A DNA stretch of 6,485 nucleotides from Actinomycetota bacterium (GCA_019347775.1 JAHWKP010000097.1:1-6485); one strand, 5' to 3'; counted from the first letter of the stretch, positions 1 through 6,184 are shown. The notes: generated by a model not told the origin, from the sequence alone. Numbers and translations: made by a program.

Positions 1-309
1 CAGAGCGGCGAACAGCGCCGTGGACGCATTGAGAACAGAGGCGAGAGCGGAGGTGATGCGCTCCTGGGCCCAAGCGAACAGCGTGAACGGCAGCACATTT
101 GTGATGAGCGCCATAAAGGCCACCCGACGCCAGAGAGCGACGCCCTTCGGAAGCCCCGACTTCGTCACGGCGAGACTGAGCACGACCGCCAGCGCTCCGA
201 GCATCAAACGACCGGCGACCAGGGCGGTCGGCGTCATCCCGCCCAGGGCAACCTTCATGAAGAAAAACGACCATCCCCATACGACCCCGAGGACGATCAG
301 CTTGCGCAC
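1..309 (-). CDS. EamA/DMT-family membrane transporter, N-terminal part (runs off left edge)
   Basis: This is the N-terminal 103 residues of a multi-span membrane protein read on the minus strand; the rest lies outside the window. The translation begins VRKLIVLGVVWGWSFFFMKV. It shows an early WGWSFFFMKVAL segment, a second hydrophobic span after an MTPTALVAGR turn, a third span (ITNVLPFTLFAWAQERI) and a fourth beginning SALASVLNAST. This pattern (WG near the N-terminus, P-x-x-x-x-x-R before helix 2, A-x-x-x-x-x-S/T before helix 4) is typical of EamA-domain permeases of the drug/metabolite transporter superfamily, which usually have ten helices. The substrate cannot be predicted. A second in-frame GTG lies two codons upstream at 315. 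I prefer 309 because a -10-like TACCTT ends 8 nt before it and no Shine-Dalgarno sequence is close to either start. The gene is transcribed away from the neighbouring operon. The family call is fairly sure; the start is not. Confidence 0.82.
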   Translation of the reverse strand, partial: MRKLIVLGVVWGWSFFFMKVALGGMTPTALVAGRLMLGALAVVLSLAVTKSGLPKGVALWRRVAFMALITNVLPFTLFAWAQERITSALASVLNASTALFAAL

Positions 310-317
310 GGCCACGC

Positions 318-323
318 AAGGTA
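318..323 (-). promoter_or_regulatory. Candidate -10 element for the leftward transporter gene (leaderless)
   Basis: Read on the minus strand the hexamer is TACCTT, matching the TAnnnT core of the actinobacterial housekeeping -10 box. Eight nucleotides separate it from the GTG at 309, so transcription would start at or next to the start codon and give a leaderless mRNA. I see no convincing -35 box at 16-19 bp; a GTGACG (352-347) is too far away, at 23 bp. Confidence 0.4.
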
Positions 324-327
324 GCGG

Positions 328-347
328 GGAGGCCAGCCCTTGCCTCC
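328..347. repeat. Inverted repeat GGAGGC-N8-GCCTCC in the divergent promoter region
   Basis: GGAGGC at 328-333 and GCCTCC at 342-347 form a perfect 6-bp dyad with an 8-bp spacer, just upstream of the leftward -10 box. A related 8-bp palindrome, GAGGCCTC, lies at 398-405 just upstream of the rightward -10 box. They could be operators for a regulator of one or both divergent genes. The GC-rich composition makes short dyads of this kind common, so this is only a candidate. Confidence 0.25.
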
Positions 348-410
348 GTCACTCCCAGGGCAGCGTCGCCCGGGGCCCCTGCCGTAGGAGAGCTGGCGAG
401 GCCTCCCGCC

Positions 411-416
411 TACACT
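411..416 (+). promoter_or_regulatory. Candidate -10 element for the rightward operon (leaderless)
   Basis: TACACT matches TAnnnT and is followed by 8 nt and then the ATG at 425, which places the predicted transcription start at or within a few bases of the start codon. The only purine run before the ATG (AGGG, 421-424) touches the start codon and cannot work as a normal ribosome-binding site, which supports leaderless expression. No clear -35 box is visible, as is common for GC-rich actinobacterial promoters. Confidence 0.45.
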
Positions 417-424
417 CGCCAGGG

Positions 425-769
425 ATGTCGAAAAGAGCGAATCAGCGCCGCCAGGTCGAGCGCCACCTCGCGGAGGCCGGCCAGCGACTGACACGCGCCC
501 GCGAAGAGCTGGCCGCGCTCGACGAACAGGTCGCCTGGTTCGCCGAAGCGACCGAGGATGCCCGCATGAGGGCTCTGGTAACTGAGTCCCCGGCCGACCG
601 GCGGGAACTCAGCGAAGTAGAGCGCCATACGCTGGCCATCAACAGGAGCCGCGCTGACCTGGTCGCTCACATCGAGCGCCTTCGGCGTCTACAGGACGAG
701 CTGCTGGAGGAACTCCCTGCCGTCGAGGCGGCCGACGACGAAGTCCAACGCAACGAAAGGGTTTTCTGA
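425..769 (+). CDS. Hypothetical helical (coiled-coil) protein, 114 aa, first gene of the pdtaR-polA operon
   Basis: I do not recognise this family. The protein is highly charged, has no signal peptide or membrane span, and is almost entirely predicted helix. A long first helix (about residues 7-54) has leucines at 15, 22 and 29 in heptad spacing. A short turn around SPADRRE (55-61) follows, then a second amphipathic helix (about 62-97), so the likely shape is an antiparallel helical hairpin or coiled-coil dimer. The tail is acidic and ends NERVF. The open frame extends upstream to about position 20, but that part overlaps the transporter gene in antisense, is low in complexity and looks non-coding; the ATG at 425 lies just after a -10-like box. 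Its stop codon is immediately followed by the pdtaR start, so the two should be co-transcribed and translationally coupled. A partner role for the response regulator is possible but unproven. Confidence 0.75.
   Translation: MSKRANQRRQVERHLAEAGQRLTRAREELAALDEQVAWFAEATEDARMRALVTESPADRRELSEVERHTLAINRSRADLVAHIERLRRLQDELLEELPAVEAADDEVQRNERVF
757..761 (+). promoter_or_regulatory. Ribosome-binding site of pdtaR inside the upstream gene
   Basis: AAGGG at 757-761 lies 8 nt before the GTG at 770, within the last codons of the preceding gene. It supports GTG 770 as the pdtaR start and fits coupled translation, because the upstream stop codon (767-769) directly touches this start. Confidence 0.55.
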
Positions 770-1345
770 GTGGGTACGAAGGTTGTGATCGCCGAAGACG
801 AAGCCCTCATCCGGCTCGATGTCAAGGAGATGCTCGAGGAAGAGGGGTACGACGTTGTCGGTGAGACCGGCCGCGGCGACGAGGCGGTGACCCTGGTGAA
901 GGAGCACTCGGCCGACCTGGCCATCCTCGATATCCGCATGCCGGGGCTCGACGGACTGTCGGCAGCGCGCCAGATCACCGAGGCGGGGGAGACAGCGGTA
1001 GTGATCCTCACCGCCTTCAGCCAGCGCAATCTCATCGAGGAGGCTCGCGACTCCGGCGTTCTCGCCTATCTCGCCAAGCCCTTCCGGAAGGACGAGCTGG
1101 TGAGCGCCATCGAAGTTGCCATGGCGCGGTTCCGGGAGATGAAGGCCCTCGAGAGCGAGAACCATGACCTGCAGGAAAAGCTCGAGACCCGTAAGGCCGT
1201 CGACCGGGCCAAGGGCATGCTGATGGATCAGTACGGCTGGACCGAGGAACAGGCCTTCGTCTGGATCCGGAGCACGGCGATGGATCACCGCACCAAGATG
1301 AAAGTGATCGCCCAGGAAGTCATCGATGGCGAGCGCCAGCCGTGA
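770..1345 (+). CDS. pdtaR: ANTAR-domain response regulator, PdtaR-like (191 aa)
   Basis: This is a cytoplasmic two-component response regulator that is expected to act on RNA rather than DNA. The receiver domain (about residues 4-120) has the acidic pocket E9-D10, the phosphate-accepting D54 in LDIRMP, the switch threonine T81 in LTAFSQ and the conserved K103 in AKPF. A short helical linker (about 121-140) leads to an ANTAR domain (about 141-185) with the signature RAKGMLM at 146-152, then an aromatic-rich helix with W165 and the MDHRTKM segment. The architecture and many segments (AEDEALIR, LTAFSQR, KALE/LETRK) resemble M. tuberculosis Rv1626 (PdtaR), the partner of kinase PdtaS, whose ANTAR domain binds paired hairpins in leaders to influence transcription elongation. 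No kinase gene is in this window, as expected for this family, in which the partner is usually encoded elsewhere. The GTG start has a good ribosome-binding site, and the 3' end overlaps the next gene by four bases. Confidence 0.93.
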   Translation: MGTKVVIAEDEALIRLDVKEMLEEEGYDVVGETGRGDEAVTLVKEHSADLAILDIRMPGLDGLSAARQITEAGETAVVILTAFSQRNLIEEARDSGVLAYLAKPFRKDELVSAIEVAMARFREMKALESENHDLQEKLETRKAVDRAKGMLMDQYGWTEEQAFVWIRSTAMDHRTKMKVIAQEVIDGERQP

Positions 1346-1872
1346 GGCGCGCCGGGCTTGTGGCTTCGGCGCTCCTGCTGGCCCTTCTCGCGGGCTGCGG
1401 GCAGGGCGGCGACGAACAGGCCGAGGACCACGAAGGTTCTGACGGCAACGCCACCCAGACCACTGCTGCAGCATCCGCGGACGGCACGGCGCCGACGGGC
1501 GGCGGCTCCGAAACGTCCGCCGCGAACGGGGGCGGGCACCCGCATGACCGCGCCAGCTGCCCCCCGGCCGACGCCACCGACACGGTCAAGATCAGCATGC
1601 GCGATTACGCGTTCGTCGACATGCCCGCAACGGTGACCGGGCCGCGGGTCCGCATCGAAGCCAAGAACAACGGGCCGAGTGAACACGAGGTCCTGATATT
1701 CGACGCCGACGGCAACGAGATCGCAGGCACCGATGCGGTGCCTGCCGGCGAGACGGCCGTGTTGTCGGCCGAGTTGCCGTCCGGGACCTATCAACTCCGA
1801 TGCCTGGTCGAAATCTCGCCCACGGAGACGCACTTCGACCGGGGAATGCGGGTCACATTTGCCGTCATGTGA
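1342..1872 (+). CDS. Cupredoxin-like lipoprotein with a type-1 copper ligand set (176 aa)
   Basis: This is a predicted cell-surface lipoprotein. Residues 1-18 form a signal peptide (MRR, then a hydrophobic stretch) ending in the lipobox LAGC, with C19 as the lipidated residue. A flexible Gly/Ser/Thr/Ala- and acid-rich linker spans about 20-72. The C-terminal domain (about 80-176) has beta-strand character and cupredoxin features: H115 in SEHEVLIF, C154 in YQLRCLVEI, H164 and M169 in HFDRGM. Together these could supply the His-Cys-His-Met ligands of a mononuclear type-1 copper site, for electron transfer or copper binding. The C154-to-H164 loop has nine intervening residues, longer than in plastocyanin or azurin and close to the eight in copper nitrite reductase. 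An extra C73 and the pair H66/H68 lie at the end of the linker. The GTG start overlaps the pdtaR stop in GTGA, implying translational coupling. The fold call rests on motifs only; copper binding is inferred. Confidence 0.78.
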   Translation: MRRAGLVASALLLALLAGCGQGGDEQAEDHEGSDGNATQTTAAASADGTAPTGGGSETSAANGGGHPHDRASCPPADATDTVKISMRDYAFVDMPATVTGPRVRIEAKNNGPSEHEVLIFDADGNEIAGTDAVPAGETAVLSAELPSGTYQLRCLVEISPTETHFDRGMRVTFAVM

Positions 1873-1881
1873 GTCGGACGC

Positions 1882-4581
1882 ATGACCAAGCTCCTCCTGC
1901 TTGACGGCAACTCCCTCGCCTACCGGGCCTTCTTCGCACTTCCCACCGACATGGCCACGGCCTCGGGCCAGGTCACCAATGCCGTCTACGGCTTCACCTC
2001 GATGTTGGTGAACCTCTTGAAGGATCACCAACCCGACGGCATCGCGGTCGCCTTCGATCGCCCCGAGCGCACCTTCCGGCACGACCTTGTACCTGAGTAC
2101 AAGGCGGGCCGTTCGGCCGCGCCGGACATCCTCCGCCAGCAGATGGGTCTCATCCGCCAGGTCGTGGAGGCCCTCGGCATTCCCATCGTCGACATCGCCG
2201 GCTACGAGGCCGACGACGTCATCGCCACGCTGACCACGCAGGCGCGCGACCGGCGAGACGACGTCATCGTCGTCACGGGCGACCGCGACGAGTTCCAACT
2301 CGCCGAGGACCCCCACATCCGGGTTCTCTACAACCGTCGAGGAGTGAGCGACTACGTCCTGCTCGACGAAGCCGGCGTAGCCGAGCGCACGGGCGTGTCG
2401 CCCGAGCTCTATCCGCAATACGCAGCTCTGCGGGGTGACCCATCCGACAATCTTCCGGGAGTACCGGGCGTAGGGGAGAAGACCGCCGCCAAGCTGCTGA
2501 ATACCTACGGCGACCTGGACGGCGTCTTCGCCCATCTCGACGAATGCACCCCGAAGTTGCGCGAGAACTTGGCCGCAGCCGAGGACGTCGTCCGCCGGAA
2601 CGCCACGGCTACGCCGCTCGTGCGTGACGTCCCGGTCTCGTGCGAGCCCGACGAATTGAGGATGGGCGGCTTCGAGACGGAAACCGTGCGCGAGCTGTTC
2701 CAGTTCCTCGAGTTCGGCCGTCAGCTGTGGGACCGCTTGGTCGAGGCGCTGGGGCCGGAACACGCGGCTGGAGAGGCGGGTGAGCCACAGGCAGGCGCGG
2801 GCATGATCGAGGCCGAGGTCGACCGCCTCGACGAAGCGGCCGCAATCGAACTGGCCCAACGCATCAGAGACAACGCCCACGAGCGGCCCTCGATCGCGTT
2901 GGCGTGGGACGGCCTAGAAGGGCGCTCGCCCATCGACGGGCTGGCCGTTGCCGTCGGATCGGCCGCTGTGGGATGGATCGAGACCGACGTCCTGACTCAG
3001 ACCAAGGTCACCAAAGCGTGGAATGAGGCGCTCACATCCGGCGAGGTGGAAGTCCACGCCCACGGCTCCAAGGAGGCCATGCGAGGCCTGGCCTCGGTTG
3101 GGATCGGCTTCTCGTCGCTCGGCATCGACACCGCAGTTGCCGCCTATCTCATCGAGCCGTCCGAGAGTCAGTACCTGCTCGAAGACCTCGTACGCCGCCA
3201 TCTCGATCTCGAACTCGAGCCCCAGACCGAAGGGCAGGCCAAAGGTCAGCTGGCGCTCGACGTCGATACGGGCGCCGATCAGGCCTCGAGAGCGGCTCGA
3301 CGGGCCGAGGCCGTCCGACTGCTCGTGCCTCCCCTGAGCGAGGCGATGGAAGCCCGCGGCCTCTCCAAGCTGTACCGCGAGATCGAACGACCGCTGGTGC
3401 GAGTCCTGCACCGCATGGAGGAGACCGGCATCGCGGTCGACGCCGCCTATCTCAAGGAGCTCTCGGCCGGGCTCACCGATGAGGTCCGCCGCCTCGATGC
3501 CGAGATCCAGGAGCTCGCCGGTGAGCCCTTCAAGGTCAACTCCACCCCGCAGCTGCGTGAAGTGCTCTTCGCCAAGCTCGGCCTTCAGCCCCAGAAGCGC
3601 ACCAAGACCGGCTTTTCCACCGACGCCGCCTCGCTCGAGAAGTTGGTGGGTCAACACCCGATAATCGAGAAGCTCCTCCGCTACCGCGAGGTCGAAAAGT
3701 TGCGGTCGACCTACGGCGAGAACCTCCTGGCCGAGGTCGGCGACGACGGCCGCATCCACGCCACCTTCAACCAGACGGTCGCCCGTACCGGGCGCCTGTC
3801 TTCGGACCGGCCCAACCTCCACAACGTTCCCATCCGAACCGAGGAAGGTCGTCGGTTCCGGCGGGCTTTCGTGCCCCGAGAAGGTTGGCGTCTTCTGGTG
3901 GCCGACTACAACCAGATCGAGCTGCGGATCATCGCCCACCTTGCCGAGGATCCGGGACTGATCGAGGCCTTTCGCACCGGCGACGACGTGCACACCGCGA
4001 CCGCTTCACGACTCTTCGGGGTGGCGCCCACAGACGTGACCCTGGGCCAGAGATCCAAAGCGAAGATGGTGTCGTACGGGCTCGCCTATGGAATGGAGTC
4101 CTACGGCTTGGCCCAGCGGCTGCGGATCCCGGTCGAAGAGGCGGCGGAGATCCTCGCCGCCTACTTCATCGCCTTTCCGAGCGTGAAGGCATACATGGAG
4201 CGCACCGTCACCGAGGCCCGCGAGCGGGGCTACACCGAGACCCTGTTCGGGCGCCGCCGCCAGATCCCCGAGCTGTCGGCTCGCAACTTCCGGATACGCC
4301 AGGCCGGCGAGCGCCAGGCCATGAACGCCGGCATCCAGGGTCTGGCAGCCGACATCTTCAAGGTTGCGCTCGTCCGTCTGGACGGGCAAATCGAGGCTCG
4401 AGGTCTGGAATCGCGACTCGTACTCCAGGTCCACGACGAGGTCCTGCTCGAGGTGCCGCCTGACGAAGCGCAACTCGCCGAAGAGGTCACCCGTGAAGCG
4501 ATGGTCGGTGCCTGCGAACTCTGCGTCGGCCTGGACGTCAATCTGGCGTGGGGCGCCTCCTGGGAGGACGCCAAAGGCTGA
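1882..4581 (+). CDS. polA: DNA polymerase I (899 aa) with active-looking 5' nuclease and degenerate proofreading domain
   Basis: The enzyme fills gaps in excision repair and removes RNA primers from Okazaki fragments. The 5'-3' nuclease domain (about 1-290) keeps metal ligands D8, E109, D111, D112, D134, D136, D186 and D189 and a helix-hairpin-helix (GVPGVGEKTA). The middle domain (about 320-480) has the 3'-5' exonuclease fold remnant, but the usual DxE of its first motif aligns with A341 and D343 in ALAWDG, and its later acidic motifs are also lost, so proofreading is probably absent as in Taq and mycobacterial Pol I. The polymerase domain (about 500-899) is intact: motif A D675 in DYNQIELR; the O-helix with R724, K728, Y732 and Y736; and motif C HDE at 851-853. 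Residue numbers run 30 behind E. coli throughout. Length is normal for the family. The ATG lies 9 nt after the lipoprotein stop without a strong ribosome-binding site, so coupled translation is likely. Confidence 0.98.
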   Translation: MTKLLLLDGNSLAYRAFFALPTDMATASGQVTNAVYGFTSMLVNLLKDHQPDGIAVAFDRPERTFRHDLVPEYKAGRSAAPDILRQQMGLIRQVVEALGIPIVDIAGYEADDVIATLTTQARDRRDDVIVVTGDRDEFQLAEDPHIRVLYNRRGVSDYVLLDEAGVAERTGVSPELYPQYAALRGDPSDNLPGVPGVGEKTAAKLLNTYGDLDGVFAHLDECTPKLRENLAAAEDVVRRNATATPLVRDVPVSCEPDELRMGGFETETVRELFQFLEFGRQLWDRLVEALGPEHAAGEAGEPQAGAGMIEAEVDRLDEAAAIELAQRIRDNAHERPSIALAWDGLEGRSPIDGLAVAVGSAAVGWIETDVLTQTKVTKAWNEALTSGEVEVHAHGSKEAMRGLASVGIGFSSLGIDTAVAAYLIEPSESQYLLEDLVRRHLDLELEPQTEGQAKGQLALDVDTGADQASRAARRAEAVRLLVPPLSEAMEARGLSKLYREIERPLVRVLHRMEETGIAVDAAYLKELSAGLTDEVRRLDAEIQELAGEPFKVNSTPQLREVLFAKLGLQPQKRTKTGFSTDAASLEKLVGQHPIIEKLLRYREVEKLRSTYGENLLAEVGDDGRIHATFNQTVARTGRLSSDRPNLHNVPIRTEEGRRFRRAFVPREGWRLLVADYNQIELRIIAHLAEDPGLIEAFRTGDDVHTATASRLFGVAPTDVTLGQRSKAKMVSYGLAYGMESYGLAQRLRIPVEEAAEILAAYFIAFPSVKAYMERTVTEARERGYTETLFGRRRQIPELSARNFRIRQAGERQAMNAGIQGLAADIFKVALVRLDGQIEARGLESRLVLQVHDEVLLEVPPDEAQLAEEVTREAMVGACELCVGLDVNLAWGASWEDAKG

Positions 4582-4599
4582 CGCGCTTGTGCATCAGCC
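4576..4599 (+). terminator. Hairpin spanning the polA stop codon, possible terminator or 3'-end structure
   Basis: GGCTGA (4576-4581) pairs perfectly with TCAGCC (4594-4599); inside, GCG can pair with TGC (with one G-U) around a CTTG loop. The polA stop TGA (4579-4581) is within the stem. No T-run follows, so if it ends transcription it is of the U-less kind often proposed for actinobacteria; it may instead only protect the 3' end. Confidence 0.4.
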
Positions 4600-4610
4600 A
4601 ATAGCACCCC

Positions 4611-4619
4611 TGGTAGCCT
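4611..4619 (+). promoter_or_regulatory. Candidate extended -10 promoter for rpsA
   Basis: TGG followed by TAGCCT (4614-4619) gives an extended -10 arrangement (TGn plus TAnnnT). A TTGTGC at 4587-4592 could act as a -35 box, but the 21-bp spacing is longer than usual. Transcription would begin near 4626, giving an rpsA leader of about 77 nt that starts right at the first leader hairpin. Read-through from polA is an alternative source of rpsA mRNA. Confidence 0.35.
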
Positions 4620-4626
4620 GAAGACG

Positions 4627-4668
4627 GCACGCTCCGCGTGCGAAATCCTCGTGACTACCCGCCGAGGA
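4627..4668 (+). promoter_or_regulatory. Two-hairpin 5' leader of rpsA
   Basis: The first hairpin pairs GCACGC (4627-4632) with GCGTGC (4636-4641) around a TCC loop. The second pairs TCCTCG (4646-4651) with CGAGGA (4663-4668) around an 11-nt loop and would bury the only strong Shine-Dalgarno-like sequence of the leader (GAGGAG, 4664-4669). That sequence is 33 nt from the ATG at 4703, too far for direct use; near the ATG there is only a weak AAGAGAG (4682-4688). In E. coli, rpsA is autoregulated by S1 through leader structure; a similar role here is inference. Confidence 0.35.
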
Positions 4669-4702
4669 GATCCGTCCTGAAAAGAGAGCCGACCGACTCA
4701 CC

Positions 4703-6172
4703 ATGTCCGACCCCGTAACCAACCCGACGACCGCCAGCACGAGCGAAGAGCCCATGGGCACCTTCGACGAAGCAGGCGAGTACACCCCCCGCCAAGTCAT
4801 CGACGACGACCTTGGCGGCATGTCCTTCGAGGATGCGATCGACAAGACGATCGTCGAATTCGAGGACGGTGACATCGTCACGGGAACGGTGGTGAAAGTC
4901 GACAAGGACGAGGTCCTGCTCGACATCGGGTTCAAGTCCGAGGGCGTGATTCCGGCCCGCGAGCTGTCGATCCGCCCGGATGCTTCGCCTGACCAGGTCG
5001 TGAGCCTCGGCGAGGAGGTCGAGGCCCTCGTACTCCAGAAGGAGGACAAGGAAGGCCGCCTCCTTCTCTCCAAGAAGCGGGCCCAGTACGAGCGTGCTTG
5101 GGTCAACGTGGAGAAGCTCAAGGAGACCGAGGGCATGGTCAAGGGCACGGTGATCGAGGTCGTCAAGGGCGGCCTCATCGTCGACATCGGCCTCCGCGGC
5201 TTCCTGCCGGCCTCGCTCGTCGAGTTGCGCCGAGTGCGCGACCTCCAGCCCTACATCGGCCAGGAGCTCGAAGCCAAGATCATCGAGCTCGACAAGAACC
5301 GCAACAACGTCGTGCTCAGCCGCCGAGCCTGGCTCGAAGAGGCCCAGAAGGAGCAGCGCGAGGACTTCCTGCACGACCTCAAGGTCGGCGAGATCCGCAA
5401 GGGTGTCGTTTCCTCCCTCGTCAACTTCGGTGCCTTCGTCGACCTCGGCGGGATGGACGGACTGGTCCACGTTTCCGAGCTGTCCTGGAAGCACGTCGAC
5501 CACCCCGGCTCCGTAGTCCAGGTCGGCGACGAGGTCGAGGTGCAGGTGCTCAAGGTCGAGCTCGACAAGGAGCGGATCAGCCTTTCGCTCAAGGCGACCC
5601 AGGCCGACCCGTGGCAGGAGTTCGCGTCGGCCCACCGCGTCGGCGAGCTGGTCTACGGCCGGGTCACCAAGCTGGTTCCCTTCGGCGCCTTCGTCCAGGT
5701 GGGTGAAGGGATCGAGGGACTCGTTCACATCTCCGAGATGGCCAGCCATCACGTGGACCTGCCCGACCAGGTGGTCACGCCCGGCGAGGAACTCTGGGTC
5801 AAGATCATCGACCTCGATCTGCAGCGCCGCCGCATCAGCCTCTCGATCAAGCAGGCTGCCGAGGGTGGCGAGGTCGCAGCCGAGTACCAGGAGCACTTCG
5901 GGGAGCACGCCTACGACGAGCACGGCAACTATGTCGGCGTCGAGGGCGAGGAGCCGCCCGGAGCCGGCGCAGAAGCCGTCGTCCCTGAGGTTGCGCTTCC
6001 CGAAGAGGATCTCGAGCTGGCGTGGAAGATGCACGACGGCGAGATCCCCGTCCCCGAGACCAGCCCCGCCGCCCCTCAGCCTGTTGCCGACGCCGACGCT
6101 CCCGAGTCCGAGGACACACCAGAGCCCGAAGCCGCCGCCGAGCCGGAAACCGCGCCTGAGCCCGAGGCGTAA
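4703..6172 (+). CDS. rpsA: 30S ribosomal protein S1 (489 aa, four S1 domains)
   Basis: S1 binds mRNA on the 30S subunit and helps start translation. Four S1 RNA-binding domains are visible: about 57-126 (DGDIVTGTVVKVDKDEVLLD), 143-212 (VKGTVIEVVKGGLIVDIG), 229-298 (RKGVVSSLVNFGAFVDLGG, GLVHVSELSW) and 314-383 (VYGRVTKLVPFGAFVQVGEG, GLVHISEM). The four-domain form is normal for actinobacteria (E. coli has six), and long stretches such as KEDKEGRLLLSKKRAQYERAW and LDKNRNNVVLSRRAWLE closely match mycobacterial RpsA. Residues 1-50 are an acidic, low-complexity leader. The tail (about 384-489) is rich in Glu, Pro and Ala, ends in EPE/PEPEA-type repeats and differs from the mycobacterial tail. ATG 4703 is the first in-frame start after an in-frame stop at 4652; ATG 4754 (residue 18) is an alternative, as neither has a strong ribosome-binding site. 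The gene follows polA and precedes coaE on the same strand. Confidence 0.98.
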   Translation: MSDPVTNPTTASTSEEPMGTFDEAGEYTPRQVIDDDLGGMSFEDAIDKTIVEFEDGDIVTGTVVKVDKDEVLLDIGFKSEGVIPARELSIRPDASPDQVVSLGEEVEALVLQKEDKEGRLLLSKKRAQYERAWVNVEKLKETEGMVKGTVIEVVKGGLIVDIGLRGFLPASLVELRRVRDLQPYIGQELEAKIIELDKNRNNVVLSRRAWLEEAQKEQREDFLHDLKVGEIRKGVVSSLVNFGAFVDLGGMDGLVHVSELSWKHVDHPGSVVQVGDEVEVQVLKVELDKERISLSLKATQADPWQEFASAHRVGELVYGRVTKLVPFGAFVQVGEGIEGLVHISEMASHHVDLPDQVVTPGEELWVKIIDLDLQRRRISLSIKQAAEGGEVAAEYQEHFGEHAYDEHGNYVGVEGEEPPGAGAEAVVPEVALPEEDLELAWKMHDGEIPVPETSPAAPQPVADADAPESEDTPEPEAAAEPETAPEPEA

Positions 6173-6173
6173 G

Positions 6174-6184
6174 CCAACGGTTGG
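6174..6184. repeat. Palindrome CCAAC-G-GTTGG directly after the rpsA stop
   Basis: A perfect 11-bp odd palindrome begins two bases after the TAA of rpsA. It could be part of a processed 3' end or a protein-binding site; it is too small for a stable terminator. Confidence 0.3.

Noticed and set aside
20..424. N-terminal extension of the 114-aa helical protein back to the ATG at position 20
   Set aside because: This part is antisense to the transporter gene, has a Ser/Thr/Arg-rich non-globular translation and crosses the predicted promoter; the helical protein begins naturally at the ATG at 425.
689..1474. A 261-codon minus-strand frame opposite pdtaR
   Set aside because: It is antisense to a clear response regulator with all catalytic residues in place, and shows no conserved motif.
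1285..2880. A 531-codon open frame on the minus strand opposite the pdtaR end, lipoprotein and polA start
   Set aside because: It is antisense to three well-supported genes. Long antisense frames are expected in GC-rich coding DNA, and its translation shows no recognisable family, only mirrored low-complexity segments.
2914..3993. A 359-codon minus-strand frame opposite polA
   Set aside because: It is a shadow of the polA reading frame with no family signature.
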